Positions 23,627 through 31,806 of a stretch of 64,000 bases of DNA are shown here, in pieces. The position numbers were made by a program, and so were the translations under genes. Position 1 is the first letter of the stretch. Each line of letters starts with the position of its first letter. Below the pieces are notes generated by a model that made no database searches, was not told where the DNA came from, and was given only the letters and a program-made list of their open reading frames with translations. The stretch is from Streptomyces sp. WZ.A104 (lineage in GTDB: Bacteria; Actinomycetota; Actinomycetes; Streptomycetales; Streptomycetaceae): positions 62,001-126,000 of the forward strand of contig NZ_NWVL01000007.1 in the NCBI RefSeq assembly GCF_002382885.1, given 5' to 3'.

Positions 23627-24646
23627 ATGGCCCGGATCCGAACCGTCAAGCCGGAGGCGTTCACCTCCGAGTCGCTCGCCGAAGTGACCGTGGCGGCCGA
23701 GCGGACCTTCTTCGGCCTGCTCACCCAGGCCGACGACCATGGTCGTCACCGGGACAACGCCGCGATCATCGCGGGGCTCCTCTGGCCCCTGCGCGCCGAG
23801 CACACTTCGGTCCACGTCGAGGACGACCTCCATCAGCTCGCGAACGCCGGACTGATCTGCCGGTACACCGGATGCGACGGCCGCCGCTACCTCCACATCG
23901 TGACCTGGTCCGAGCACCAGAAGATCGACAAGCCGAGCCAGTCGCGCCTGCCCTCGTGCCCGCAGCACCAGGCTGCCGACCGGTGCGCACCGTGCAAGGG
24001 CTCCTGCACCCGGCGGACCGAGGGCTCGCACACGGCTCCCCGAGGACTCTCCGAGACCTCCGGTAGGTCTCCCCGAGCCCTCGATCTGCCTGCCGTACCC
24101 GCCTCGCCGACGCCGGACCACGCAGACGAGTCCGTCGCCGACCGGCAGGAGGCTGCCGACGGCGCGATCGGCACAGCAGGGCGAGCTGGTGCTAAAAGTG
24201 CAGGTCAGACGGGATTCTCCGAGGACTCCCCGAACCTTCCCCGAAGCCTCTCCGAAGGCTCGGCGCCTGGATCTAGGATCTTGGATCCTGGATCTCTTGT
24301 CCCTACGGGGCGCACAGCGCCCGCAGCCGGCGTCTCCGCCAAGGACCTCGTCGGGGAGTACGTCGCCGGGTGCGACCAGCGCCCTCCGAGCGACGTGATC
24401 GGGCACCTCGGCCGGATCATCAAGAAGCTCCTGGACGAGGGCATCGCTCCGGGGCACATCCGGGCCGGGCTGGCGAACTTCGCGGCCAACCCGAAGCACC
24501 CGAGCGTGCTGACCAGCATGGTCAACGAGGCGATGAACGCTCGCCCCGGCGGTTTGGCGCGGCCGGGAATCCGGCCTAACGTGCCCGCCCACCAGGCGTG
24601 GACCAACCCGGCCAACGCTTCTGCCGCCTACGCCGAGGAGCTGTGA
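23627..24646 (+). CDS. Phage-type replication initiator (O/DnaD-like)
   Basis: The 339-residue protein begins MARIRTVKPEAFTSESLAEV, the opening of actinobacterial phage and ICE replication proteins with an N-terminal winged-helix. TFFGLLTQADDHGR and LHIVTWSEHQKI belong to the same domain. A long low-complexity linker (about residues 110-225) is followed by a DnaD-like C-terminal segment (IGHLGRIIKKLLDEG, FAANPKHPSVL). The linker DNA is packed with short repeats and could be the origin, as in lambda O. It overlaps the DnaC-like gene by TGATG. Confidence 0.7.
   Translation: MARIRTVKPEAFTSESLAEVTVAAERTFFGLLTQADDHGRHRDNAAIIAGLLWPLRAEHTSVHVEDDLHQLANAGLICRYTGCDGRRYLHIVTWSEHQKIDKPSQSRLPSCPQHQAADRCAPCKGSCTRRTEGSHTAPRGLSETSGRSPRALDLPAVPASPTPDHADESVADRQEAADGAIGTAGRAGAKSAGQTGFSEDSPNLPRSLSEGSAPGSRILDPGSLVPTGRTAPAAGVSAKDLVGEYVAGCDQRPPSDVIGHLGRIIKKLLDEGIAPGHIRAGLANFAANPKHPSVLTSMVNEAMNARPGGLARPGIRPNVPAHQAWTNPANASAAYAEEL
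24035..24297. repeat. Iteron-like repeats inside the initiator gene
   Basis: Seven imperfect copies of a CTCCCCGAGGACT-like unit fall in two groups (24036-24080 and 24214-24261). They are followed by four GGATCY-type 7-8-mers (24269-24297). The copies occur in different reading frames, so the repetition is at the DNA level. A short AT-rich patch (GCTAAAAGTG) precedes the second group. A replication origin is the best explanation. Confidence 0.5.
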
Positions 24647-25353
24647 TGCACACCCGTCACCGCGAACCCCAGCTCCTCGGCAACGAAGGCACCCTGGAGC
24701 GCATGGCCCGGATCCTGGCCGCCCGCAACATCGACCCGGCCGACGCCGCCGCGCTCCCCGACGACCCCGAGCCGTACTCCCCGCTCGACGCCCTCCTGGC
24801 CGGGATGCCCCCGCGCTACCAGTCGGCCGTCGCCGACCACCCGATGGTCCTGGACTGGGTCCGGAAAGTCACCGAGGCCGCCGTCGCCCCCAGCCGGGGA
24901 GCCCGGCGGCAGGTCACCACCGGGCCCAGCTTGCTGATGGCCGGGGTCGTCGGCGCGGGCAAGACGCACCAGGCGTACGGCGCGATCCGAGCGCTGGTGC
25001 AGAGCGGGGTCGGCGTGCGCTGGCGGGCGACCACCGCTGCCGACCTGTACGCCGATCTCCGCCCCCGGCCCGGGGTCGACAGCGAGCGGGAGCTGGCGGC
25101 CGTCAGCCGGTGCCCGCTGCTGATCATCGATGACCTCGGCGCGGCCAAGGCGAGCGAGTGGGTCGAGGAGATCACGTACAGGCTGATCAACCGCCGGTAC
25201 AACCTCATGCTCCCGACGTTGATCACCACCAACCTGGCGATCAAGGACCTCCGCTCCTACGTCGGGGATCGCGTCGCCAGCAGGCTCGCGCAGATGACCA
25301 CCCGAGTCGAGTTCGAGGCCGTCGACCGCAGACGCCACAGCGCCGCCGCCTGA
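24646..25353 (+). CDS. DnaC-like helicase loader ATPase
   Basis: The 235-residue protein has Walker A MAGVVGAGKTHQAYGA, Walker B CPLLIIDDLGAAKASEW, sensor 1 LPTLITTNLAIKDL and an arginine-finger region DRVASRLAQM. This is the DnaC/IstB-type AAA+ layout. With the initiator it should load the host DnaB helicase at the element's origin. ATG 24646 overlaps the upstream TGA by one base. The nearby stem-rich spacer (25354-25470) carries no gene. Confidence 0.85.
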   Translation: MHTRHREPQLLGNEGTLERMARILAARNIDPADAAALPDDPEPYSPLDALLAGMPPRYQSAVADHPMVLDWVRKVTEAAVAPSRGARRQVTTGPSLLMAGVVGAGKTHQAYGAIRALVQSGVGVRWRATTAADLYADLRPRPGVDSERELAAVSRCPLLIIDDLGAAKASEWVEEITYRLINRRYNLMLPTLITTNLAIKDLRSYVGDRVASRLAQMTTRVEFEAVDRRRHSAAA

Positions 25354-25470
25354 CCCTCCACAGGCCACCCCGCCGGACCGCGCCCTCGCACCGCCGTCCC
25401 CCGGGCACCTACCGCCAGCGCACCTTTCCGCCGACGCCCCTGCGCGCGGAGAGCGATCGGAGCACCCCGC

Positions 25471-26037
25471 ATGACCAGCACGACGAACAGCCCTGTCCAC
25501 CACCGCCAGCTCGGCGACCAGACCTGGCAGGCCGACGCCGTCTGCCAGAGCACCGAGTACAACCCGGTGGACCCCGAAGTCTTCTTCCCCGAACCCGACG
25601 AGACCGCCAAGATCGCCACGGCCAAGGCCCTGTGCGGCCAGTGCCCGGTCCGCCGCACCTGCCTGGACGCCGCTCTCGAAGGGGGTGACACCGACGGGAT
25701 CCGTGGCGGCCTGACGGAAGAGGAGCGCGGGCCGCTGCACGACAAGCTCGCCAGCCGTCTCGACTACAGCCGCGTCAATGCCACCATCGCCGGACGCGAC
25801 GTGCACCTCACCCATACGGAGCGCCGCGCGGTCGAGTACGCGGCCTACCGCCACGGGGTGAGCGAGCAACGTCTGGCCTGGCTTCTGAAGGTCACCGAGG
25901 AGCACGCCAAGAAGCGGTACCGCGAGATCCGCCGGGCCGAGCGCAACCGAACCCTGAACCAGCCCACCACGAACACCACACCCCCCGAGACCAGCGGCGA
26001 GCGCCTGATCCGCGACGACTTCGGGACGGCGGCATGA
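25471..26037 (+). CDS. WhiB-family protein with C-terminal extension
   Basis: The 188-residue protein has the Wbl cluster-binding cysteines in ADAVCQS, then CGQCPVRRTCLDAAL, and the G-[IV]-R-G-G turn as DGIRGGLTEEER. These bind a 4Fe-4S cluster. Canonical Wbl proteins end soon after the turn; this one has about 95 extra residues, including a possible HTH (YRHGVSEQRLAWLLKVTEEH). It could couple element functions to redox or nitric oxide. Its stop overlaps the start of the next gene. Confidence 0.85.
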   Translation: MTSTTNSPVHHRQLGDQTWQADAVCQSTEYNPVDPEVFFPEPDETAKIATAKALCGQCPVRRTCLDAALEGGDTDGIRGGLTEEERGPLHDKLASRLDYSRVNATIAGRDVHLTHTERRAVEYAAYRHGVSEQRLAWLLKVTEEHAKKRYREIRRAERNRTLNQPTTNTTPPETSGERLIRDDFGTAA

Positions 26038-27101
26038 ACATCGCAAGCGCGTCGAAGACGGCGCACATATCCGGGTGGGACCGCGCGGCTGTCGTGGCGC
26101 TCGGGGGCGCGGGGTGCGCGCTGTCGTACGACGCCCTGCAGCAGATGGCCGTCGCCATCCACATCCGAGGCTTCCTTACCTACTTGTTCCCCTTGGTGAT
26201 CGACGGGTTCATCGCGTACGGCATCCGAGCCCTCCTGGTCCTGCGCAACGCACCACTGCGCGCCCGGCTCTACGTCTGGACGCTCTTCGGCACGGCCACC
26301 GCCGCCAGCATCTGGGCCAACGCGCTCCACGCGGTGCGTATCAACCAGGACTCGGTCGCCGGCACCGGCCTCCGGCTCGGTGACGCGGTGGTCGCGGTGC
26401 TCTCGACCATCGCCCCGCTCGCACTGGCCGGAGCGGTCCACCTCTACATCCTCATTGCCCGGGGCCCGGTCGAGGACTCTGGCAGACAGAACCTCGGTCA
26501 GCCCGGTCACCTCGGTGAGACCGACCGGAGCGACGCCATCGAGGTCACCCGGACCGACCGAGCCGGTCAGCAGCGGTCAGCGGCCGGTCAGGTCACGTCC
26601 GGTCAGTCGGTCACCGCTCTGACCGACCGGCTGCCACTGTCCCCGACCGACGAGGACACCGCCGCCCGGTCAGTGACCGGAGACTCGACCCCGGCGACCA
26701 GCGGCCAGTCGGTCACCGACCACCACAACCGCAGCCATGGTGCCCCTGACCTGCCGGGACAGGCGGACAAGGGCCGGACGGTCACTGACCGCCCCGGCAG
26801 CGCGGCCCCGGTCGGTGGTGACCAGGACAGCCCGGCGGCGGTCAGTGCCGCGCCGGTCACCTCGCCTCCGGTCACTGACCGGGCCGCTCGGCCGACTGGT
26901 GACCGGCGTCCTGACCCGGACACCGAGGAGCTGCTGGCGATCGCCCGGTCGGCGGTCAGGGCCGAGGACAAACTGACCCGCAAGGTGGTCGCCCAGGCGA
27001 TCCGAGGTCAGCAGATCCCGCTGTCCAGCGACACCCTGACCGCGCTGATGGCTCAGCTGCGCGAGCAGCACCGCCAGCCGGTCACTTCCTCCCGGCCCTG
27101 A
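26034..27101 (+). CDS. DUF2637 membrane protein with repeat-rich tail
   Basis: The 355-residue protein has four hydrophobic helices in residues 15-145 (for example FLTYLFPLVIDGFIAYGI). This is the DUF2637 domain found on Streptomyces plasmids and ICEs and in transfer-spread (Spd-like) proteins. The remaining 200 residues are low-complexity Thr/Ser/Pro/Asp, ending in a helical RAEDKLTRKVVAQAIRG segment. The tail is encoded by the CGGTCA array, which probably shapes its composition. ATG 26034 overlaps the WhiB stop. Confidence 0.75.
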   Translation: MNIASASKTAHISGWDRAAVVALGGAGCALSYDALQQMAVAIHIRGFLTYLFPLVIDGFIAYGIRALLVLRNAPLRARLYVWTLFGTATAASIWANALHAVRINQDSVAGTGLRLGDAVVAVLSTIAPLALAGAVHLYILIARGPVEDSGRQNLGQPGHLGETDRSDAIEVTRTDRAGQQRSAAGQVTSGQSVTALTDRLPLSPTDEDTAARSVTGDSTPATSGQSVTDHHNRSHGAPDLPGQADKGRTVTDRPGSAAPVGGDQDSPAAVSAAPVTSPPVTDRAARPTGDRRPDPDTEELLAIARSAVRAEDKLTRKVVAQAIRGQQIPLSSDTLTALMAQLREQHRQPVTSSRP

Positions 27102-27149
27102 CCGAACCTCCACGGAGTGGGTGACCGAACCGGTCACCCCGGCCGGTCA
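26495..27149. repeat. CGGTCA/TGACCG hexamer array
   Basis: I count 17 CGGTCA and 8 TGACCG copies by eye in about 655 bp, often extended to CCGGTCAC or GTGACCGG. They occur in all three codon phases of the DUF2637 gene (as Arg-Ser, Gly-Gln and Val-Thr). The array runs on into the non-coding gap after its stop (27122-27149), so selection acts on DNA. It lies between the replication genes and the mob genes. It may be a partition site, an origin, or a transfer-protein binding site. Confidence 0.75.
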
Positions 27150-27203
27150 CCCACTCCGCATGTCACCGACACACCCCGCCACAGCAGAAGCGGAGAGCAC
27201 CCG

Positions 27204-27428
27204 ATGCGCACTCACCCGGCCACGCCCGCCGAAGTCGACTCCTGGCTGACCGTCCTGCACCAGCACGGACACCTCCACCGCGCCCAGTCCGGCCCCGACA
27301 CCACCTGGATCGTGCAACGCGAGCAGCATGATCGGCCCTGGACCCTGCACCACCCCGTCCTGGCCATGGACTGGATCGAGGAACTCGTCCGCGAAATCCA
27401 GCAGCAGGACCCGGAGACGAGCCGGTGA
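27204..27428 (+). CDS. Small hypothetical protein upstream of mobC
   Basis: The 74-residue acidic product is helical and tryptophan-containing (DSWLTVLHQHGHLHR, MDWIEELVREIQQQ). CGGAGAG before ATG 27204 is a good ribosome site. Its stop overlaps the mobC GTG by GTGA. It could be an accessory relaxosome or regulatory protein. No family was recognised. Confidence 0.6.
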   Translation: MRTHPATPAEVDSWLTVLHQHGHLHRAQSGPDTTWIVQREQHDRPWTLHHPVLAMDWIEELVREIQQQDPETSR

Positions 27429-28090
27429 ACACCAACGACCCGGTGCCCACCTCCGCTGGACAGCAGCGTGACCCCACCACGGCTCCTGGCGGAGCAAGCT
27501 ATCGCGTACGACGGTCCTACGGCCCGACGTACGCACTTGCCCCCGCCCAGGAGGGCGGGGGAAACCCGGCTGGTCCCCGAGCGAGGGCGCACGGGGACCA
27601 GCCGGGCAACCGGCACCAGGGGGCGCCGGTCACCGGGGGAGAAGCCGACCGCGACGACCACCGCGAGCAGCCGCGCCCGAGCACGCCCGCCTACCCCGAC
27701 CGCAAGCCGCGCCGCCGCACCCGCAACCCCAGCGAGCGCACCCGCAAGACGACCACCCGCCTCTCCGACACCGAGAAGACCGAGATCGCCGAGGCCGCCA
27801 CCAAGCGCGGCGTCACCATCGCCCGCTTCCTCGCCGTCTCCGGCCTGAGCGCCGCCCGCGGATGCGCCGCCGTGCACAGCAACGACCAGCTCGACACCGC
27901 CATCGACGAACTCGCCGCTCTGCGCACCGCGCTGGCCCGCATCGGCAACAACATCAACCAGATCGCCTACGTCCTCAACAGCGGTGGCCAGCCGCGCGCC
28001 GGTGAACTCGAACACGCGCTGGGCGCGCTGACCGGACTTCTCGCCCGCGTCGATGACGCGGCGAACGACCTGGTGACCCGGCGGCTGTGA
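27425..28090 (+). CDS. mobC: Relaxosome protein MobC
   Basis: The C-terminal half of the 221-residue product has the MobC signature LRTALARIGNNINQIAYVLNSGG. A ribbon-helix-helix-like KTTTRLSDTEKTEIAEAATK precedes it and should bind oriT. The first 90 residues are basic and disordered, and their DNA contains several long inverted repeats, so the true start may be further in. MobC opens DNA at oriT for the relaxase. It is coupled to the relaxase gene by TGATG. Confidence 0.8.
   Translation: MNTNDPVPTSAGQQRDPTTAPGGASYRVRRSYGPTYALAPAQEGGGNPAGPRARAHGDQPGNRHQGAPVTGGEADRDDHREQPRPSTPAYPDRKPRRRTRNPSERTRKTTTRLSDTEKTEIAEAATKRGVTIARFLAVSGLSAARGCAAVHSNDQLDTAIDELAALRTALARIGNNINQIAYVLNSGGQPRAGELEHALGALTGLLARVDDAANDLVTRRL
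27494..27606. other. Candidate oriT: cluster of inverted repeats
   Basis: Three inverted repeats stand in tandem. GCAAG-N5-GCGTACG pairs with CGTACGC-N-CTTGC (27494-27540). CCCCGCCC pairs with GGGCGGGG (27541-27560). A perfect 15-bp pair spans 27565-27579 and 27592-27606. They lie just inside the 5' end of mobC, where oriT is expected next to mobC and relaxase genes. The nic site cannot be named. Confidence 0.5.
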
Positions 28091-29862
28091 TGGTTCCCGA
28101 CATCGGACGCGGCTCCCGGACCCACGGCCTGCTCGTCTACCTGTACGGCCCCGGGCGGCGCGAGGAGCACACCGACGCACACCTCGTCGGCTCCTGGGAC
28201 GGCTTCGCCCCCGACCCCGGCCGCGACACCGGCCTCGACCCCGACCCGAAGGTCACCCTCGCCCGGCTCACCGCCGCCCTGGACCTGCGGGTCAAGCAGG
28301 CCGGCGACCGCGCGCCCGCCAAGCACGTCTGGCACTGCTCGGTCCGCACCGCCCCCGGGGACCGGCGGCTGGACGACGAGGAGTGGAACGCCGTCGCCCA
28401 GCGCATCGTCCACGCCACCGGCATCGCCCCGGATGGAGACCCCGACGGCTGCCGGTGGATCGCCGTCCGCCACGCGGAAGACCACATCCACATCGTCGCC
28501 ACCCTCGTACGCGGCGACCTGCGCAACCCGCGCCTGAACTACGACTTCAACAAGGCCCAGGCCGAATGCCGCCACATCGAGCAGGAGATGGGCCTGCGGC
28601 GCCTGAACGCAGGCGACGGAACCGCAGCGAAGAACCCCAGCAGCGCCGAGAAGTTCAAGGCCGAGCGCACCGGCCGCCCGGAGACCTCGCGCGAGACGCT
28701 CCGCGAGGCCGTTCGTCGAGCCGTGGCGGGAGCGGATTCGGAAGAGGAGTTCTTCACGCGGCTCCGCGAAGCGGGGGTACGGGTGAAGCTGCGGCACGCA
28801 CCGTCCGGTGACGCGCTCGGCTACAACGTGGCCCTGCCCGGCGACCGCAACCGCGACGGAGACCCGGTCTGGTACCCCGGCTCCAAACTGGCCCCCGACC
28901 TCTCCCTTCCGAAGATCCGCCTACGCCTCACCGACGGGGCCGCCGAGCCGAGCGCGCCCGCGGTCGGCGCTGACCGGACGAACTGGTCACCGCCCGCCCG
29001 TCAACGACGCAACGCCACCGTCATCGCAGAGCGCTCGGCCACGCTCCTGGAACGCGACGAGGACGGCGAGGCCGCCCCCCAGCTCGTCGGCGTCGGAGAA
29101 CTCCTCGACGCAGTGGCCCAGACCTCACCGGCCACCACCCGCACCGAGCTGGCCGCCGCAGCTCGCGCCTTCGAACGGGCGACCCGCAGTCATGTCCGCG
29201 CCGAACGTGCCGACACCCGGGCCCTCCGCTCGGCCGCCCGAGGCATTGTCCAGGCCGGCGGAGCGCTCGGCCGAGGCGAGGACGGCGGCACCACCGCCAT
29301 GCTCCTCTCCACCCTCGTCCTCGTCACCCTCGCCGCCGCCCGCTGGCACTCCGCCCGCGGACACGCCCAGCAGGCCCACGCCTCCCGACAAGCCGCCGCG
29401 CACCTGCGCACCGCCTACCGCCAGGCCGCCGCCACCCCGATGCGCATGCTGCACGACCAAGGCCGCGCCCTTCCTGACGCCCAGCGCCTCATGCACGAGG
29501 CCACCCTTCGCGCCGTCCTGCCCGAGAAGGTCGTACGGGCAGGAGGCACGCAAGCGAGGACCGACGCCTTGGTCGCCACCCTCGCCCAGGCCGAGCGGGC
29601 AGGCCATGACTCCGAAGCCCTCCTGCGCCAGGCCATCGACATGCGCGAACTCGACAGCGCCGACGACGTGAACGACGTCCTGGTCTGGCGCCTGCGGCGC
29701 ATCGCCCAGCTCCCGGCACACCCGGGTGACAGTGCCCGTCGTCCGCAGGCCGCCACCCGCCAGGCCACCGCGCCGAGCAGCCGCACCAGTGAACGAAACG
29801 CGACGGCAGCCGTACCGCTCGGAACTGCTCAAGACCCCAATCGCCGATCGCCACGTCACTGA
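28090..29862 (+). CDS. mobA: Relaxase (MobA-type)
   Basis: The 590-residue protein begins MVPDIGRGSRTHGLLVYLYG, the opening of actinobacterial relaxases (the YLYGPGRREEHTDAH segment follows). The metal-binding HxH motif is in VRHAEDHIHIVATLV (about residues 137-151). A helical C-terminal region includes one hydrophobic segment (MLLSTLVLVTLAAARW). It should nick oriT and lead DNA transfer through the T4SS. It is co-translated with mobC. Confidence 0.85.
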   Translation: MVPDIGRGSRTHGLLVYLYGPGRREEHTDAHLVGSWDGFAPDPGRDTGLDPDPKVTLARLTAALDLRVKQAGDRAPAKHVWHCSVRTAPGDRRLDDEEWNAVAQRIVHATGIAPDGDPDGCRWIAVRHAEDHIHIVATLVRGDLRNPRLNYDFNKAQAECRHIEQEMGLRRLNAGDGTAAKNPSSAEKFKAERTGRPETSRETLREAVRRAVAGADSEEEFFTRLREAGVRVKLRHAPSGDALGYNVALPGDRNRDGDPVWYPGSKLAPDLSLPKIRLRLTDGAAEPSAPAVGADRTNWSPPARQRRNATVIAERSATLLERDEDGEAAPQLVGVGELLDAVAQTSPATTRTELAAAARAFERATRSHVRAERADTRALRSAARGIVQAGGALGRGEDGGTTAMLLSTLVLVTLAAARWHSARGHAQQAHASRQAAAHLRTAYRQAAATPMRMLHDQGRALPDAQRLMHEATLRAVLPEKVVRAGGTQARTDALVATLAQAERAGHDSEALLRQAIDMRELDSADDVNDVLVWRLRRIAQLPAHPGDSARRPQAATRQATAPSSRTSERNATAAVPLGTAQDPNRRSPRH

Positions 29863-29958
29863 CCACGTCAACCACAAGGTCCGAGCGGACGCCGCGAAAT
29901 GTATGGACAGCCGGTTCCACCGGCTGTTGCGGATGAAGACAGGACCGACAACCGGGAG

Positions 29959-30363
29959 ATGACGCTCGTGCTCAGAACCACCACCCGCACCACGGAGCCG
30001 GCAACCGTCCTGCCCGTCGTCCCCACTGGTACCGACCCCCTGCTGCAGCTCCAGGCCGAGACGCGGTCGGCCGACGGCCCCGGGGCAATCCGCTGCGTCG
30101 GCCACTCACGCGAACTCGCCCTCGGGGGCATCCCCGTGATGTGCTCCGCCTGCCGTGCCCGACGCGACTGGCTGCTCATCAACCACGGGCGCAACGTCTG
30201 GGTCCGCTGCCGGTGCGGCAACCAGTGGCTCGAGCCCGAGATCGGCCGCGCCGACTTCGATGCCCTGGTCGGCGGCCCGCACGGGACGACCTACCCGAGT
30301 GTCGAGGCGGGCTTGACCGCGCTCGGGTTCGACGGCGTATTCGCCGGCATCTACCTGGAGTAG
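29959..30363 (+). CDS. Hypothetical protein with zinc-knuckle pattern
   Basis: From ATG 29959 the product is 134 residues. VMCSACRARRDW and WVRCRCGNQWLEPE give a CxxC/CxC pattern that could bind zinc. The ribosome site is ambiguous: GGGAG abuts the ATG and suits GTG 29968 better. It is separated from the relaxase by about 96 bp. A bidirectional hairpin follows its stop. Confidence 0.55.
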   Translation: MTLVLRTTTRTTEPATVLPVVPTGTDPLLQLQAETRSADGPGAIRCVGHSRELALGGIPVMCSACRARRDWLLINHGRNVWVRCRCGNQWLEPEIGRADFDALVGGPHGTTYPSVEAGLTALGFDGVFAGIYLE

Positions 30364-30387
30364 GCGAGCACCAGACGGAACGCCGAA

Positions 30388-30415
30388 GGGCGCCACCGGC
30401 ATGTCGGTGGCGCCC
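30388..30415. terminator. Hairpin between convergent genes
   Basis: GGGCGCCACCG pairs perfectly with CGGTGGCGCCC over 11 bp around a 6-base loop. It lies between the plus-strand gene ending at 30363 and the minus-strand gene ending at 30435. Confidence 0.75.
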
Positions 30416-30434
30416 CTTGGCGTGCAGGTGAGGT

Positions 30435-30668
30435 TCAGCCGCGTGCGCTGTCCTTCGCCAGCCCACCCCGGAAGTCGCACCCCGGGCATTCGTCTTCACC
30501 CTGGACGTGTCCCTCGTACCAGCCGTGGACCGCCGCATGCAGGATGGCCTCCTCCACGGTGGCCTCGCCGCTACGGACTGACTCGATGGCTCCGCCGACG
30601 ATCAACCCGAGTACGGCGTTGTCGGTCGAGGGGAACGGGGGCGAGGGCATCTGCGAGTCGGGTGTCAT
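30435..30668 (-). CDS. Small hypothetical protein
   Basis: The 77-residue product contains VEEAILHAAVHGWYEGHVQGE and ECPGCDFRG, a single CxxC. It opens the minus-strand block. The pattern suggests a small globular actinobacterial protein; no function is assigned. Confidence 0.55.
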   Translation of the reverse strand: MTPDSQMPSPPFPSTDNAVLGLIVGGAIESVRSGEATVEEAILHAAVHGWYEGHVQGEDECPGCDFRGGLAKDSARG

Positions 30669-30699
30669 GCCCGCAGCCTACGGGCGAGCACCCGCTCGG

Positions 30700-30936
30700 T
30701 CAGTCGGTCGACGTGGTCTCCTGTCGGGGGGAGCTGTGCAGGTCGCTGCGAAATCCCCGGCCGACCGGCCTCCAGTTCTGGAACGTGGACGGCTTCCAGC
30801 GGGGACGGTCCGGAACGCTGTCGTCGTCGGGCGAGGGCAGGCTGCCCCGGCTCTTGCGGCTGCGGGTCGCGCCGACGCTGATACCCAGGTGGGCGGCGAC
30901 CTCCGGGTATCCCCAGAGCCTCTGGTCGTCGGCCAT
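30700..30936 (-). CDS. AlpA/excisionase-like HTH protein
   Basis: The 78-residue basic protein starts MADDQRLWGYPEVAAHLGIS, a MerR/AlpA-type winged HTH entry. RPRWKPSTFQNWRP near the end is the typical DNA-contacting tail of such proteins. AAGGAG precedes ATG 30936. Proteins of this size on integrative elements are recombination-directionality factors or small repressors. A hairpin separates it from the next gene upstream. Confidence 0.7.
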   Translation of the reverse strand: MADDQRLWGYPEVAAHLGISVGATRSRKSRGSLPSPDDDSVPDRPRWKPSTFQNWRPVGRGFRSDLHSSPRQETTSTD

Positions 30937-30990
30937 AGTGTTCTCCTTCGTCAGGTCGAGCGTACGCAACGAACGGGTGGACGCACGACG

Positions 30991-31024
30991 AGGCCGCCCC
31001 TGCCTGAGCGGCATGAGGCGGCCT
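30991..31024 (-). terminator. Hairpin after the gene ending at 31039
   Basis: AGGCCGCC and GGCGGCCT pair over 8 bp around an 18-base loop, 15 bases past the stop of the upstream minus-strand gene. Confidence 0.5.
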
Positions 31025-31038
31025 TCGGCGGTCCTCGG

Positions 31039-31476
31039 TCAGACTCCGGAGAGCCGGTTGGAGAGGTCGAGTGCGTCGGTCGCGAATGAGAGGGCGGCGC
31101 ACAGGCCGGTCACCTCGTACAGGGTCGGACGGACCAGGCGCGGCCAGTCGTCCGGGGCGGCGGGCCAGGAACCTAGGAACACCTCGGCCGTGGTCAGCCC
31201 CAGGTACGCCGTGACGTCCCAGCCGCTGCGCGAGGCGGGCTCCCAGCGCAGCCGGATACGCCCGAGGGGCAGTTGTGGGGTTTCGTCAGCGAGCCAGGTG
31301 ATGTCGAGGGGGCCGTCGGGTCGGGCGGAGATGCGCTGGAGAAGCGCGCTGTGCACGCCGAACGGCATGGGGCGCACGGCGACATCGTGCAGCGCGAGAC
31401 GAGGCGCGGGTCGCGAGAGGGACGAGATAGAAGCCTCCGTGGTGGTAGGGAAGCGATCAAGCCCAGGTGAGGGCAT
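31039..31476 (-). CDS. Hypothetical protein
   Basis: The 145-residue product has LGRIRLRWEPASRSGWDVTAY and VRPTLYEVTGLCAALSFATDAL. No family is recognised. Its first 20 bases overlap the end of the next upstream gene, indicating a shared transcript. Confidence 0.5.
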   Translation of the reverse strand: MPSPGLDRFPTTTEASISSLSRPAPRLALHDVAVRPMPFGVHSALLQRISARPDGPLDITWLADETPQLPLGRIRLRWEPASRSGWDVTAYLGLTTAEVFLGSWPAAPDDWPRLVRPTLYEVTGLCAALSFATDALDLSNRLSGV

Positions 31477-31669
31477 CGCGCGCCCCTACCGGGAGGTAGT
31501 CCTCCTGGCCGTCATCGGCGATGTACGCCTTGCCGTCGCGGACGACGACCTCGGCCCCCACGAAGTGGGCGAAGGGGAAGTCCGGGTTGACGGCGAGACG
31601 GACCGGCAGGTTGGGGTCGAGTTCCAGGAGCTGGCTAAGCAGGTGGCCGACGGTCAGATACTGGGGCAC
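31457..31669 (-). CDS. Small hypothetical protein
   Basis: GTG 31669 has GGAGG five bases upstream and yields 70 residues beginning VPQYLTVGHLLSQLLELDPN. Longer starts upstream encode proline-rich noise. The compact beta-strand pattern (VVVRDGKAYIADDGQEDYLP) suggests a small folded protein of unknown function. Confidence 0.6.
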   Translation of the reverse strand: MPQYLTVGHLLSQLLELDPNLPVRLAVNPDFPFAHFVGAEVVVRDGKAYIADDGQEDYLPVGARDALTWA

Positions 31670-31754
31670 GGAAACCTCCGAGAGCGGTATGGGCGGACGG
31701 GGCAGGACTGGCGGGGACATCGTCAGGGGGCGTCGAGGCGGAGCAGGTCGCGTG

Positions 31755-31768
31755 GGGCCTTCGGGCCC
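31755..31768 (-). terminator. UUCG-loop hairpin
   Basis: GGGCC and GGCCC enclose TTCG, a stable tetraloop. It lies just past the stop of the minus-strand HTH gene at 31807. Confidence 0.45.
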
Positions 31769-31806
31769 TTGGTGTGGTCTGCGAGATGCTGCCGACGGTG
31801 GAGCCA

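Noticed and set aside
24269..24297. GGATCY repeats as a protein repeat
   Set aside because: The encoded residues (GSRILDPGS) do not repeat with the DNA unit, so the repetition is better seen as a DNA feature.
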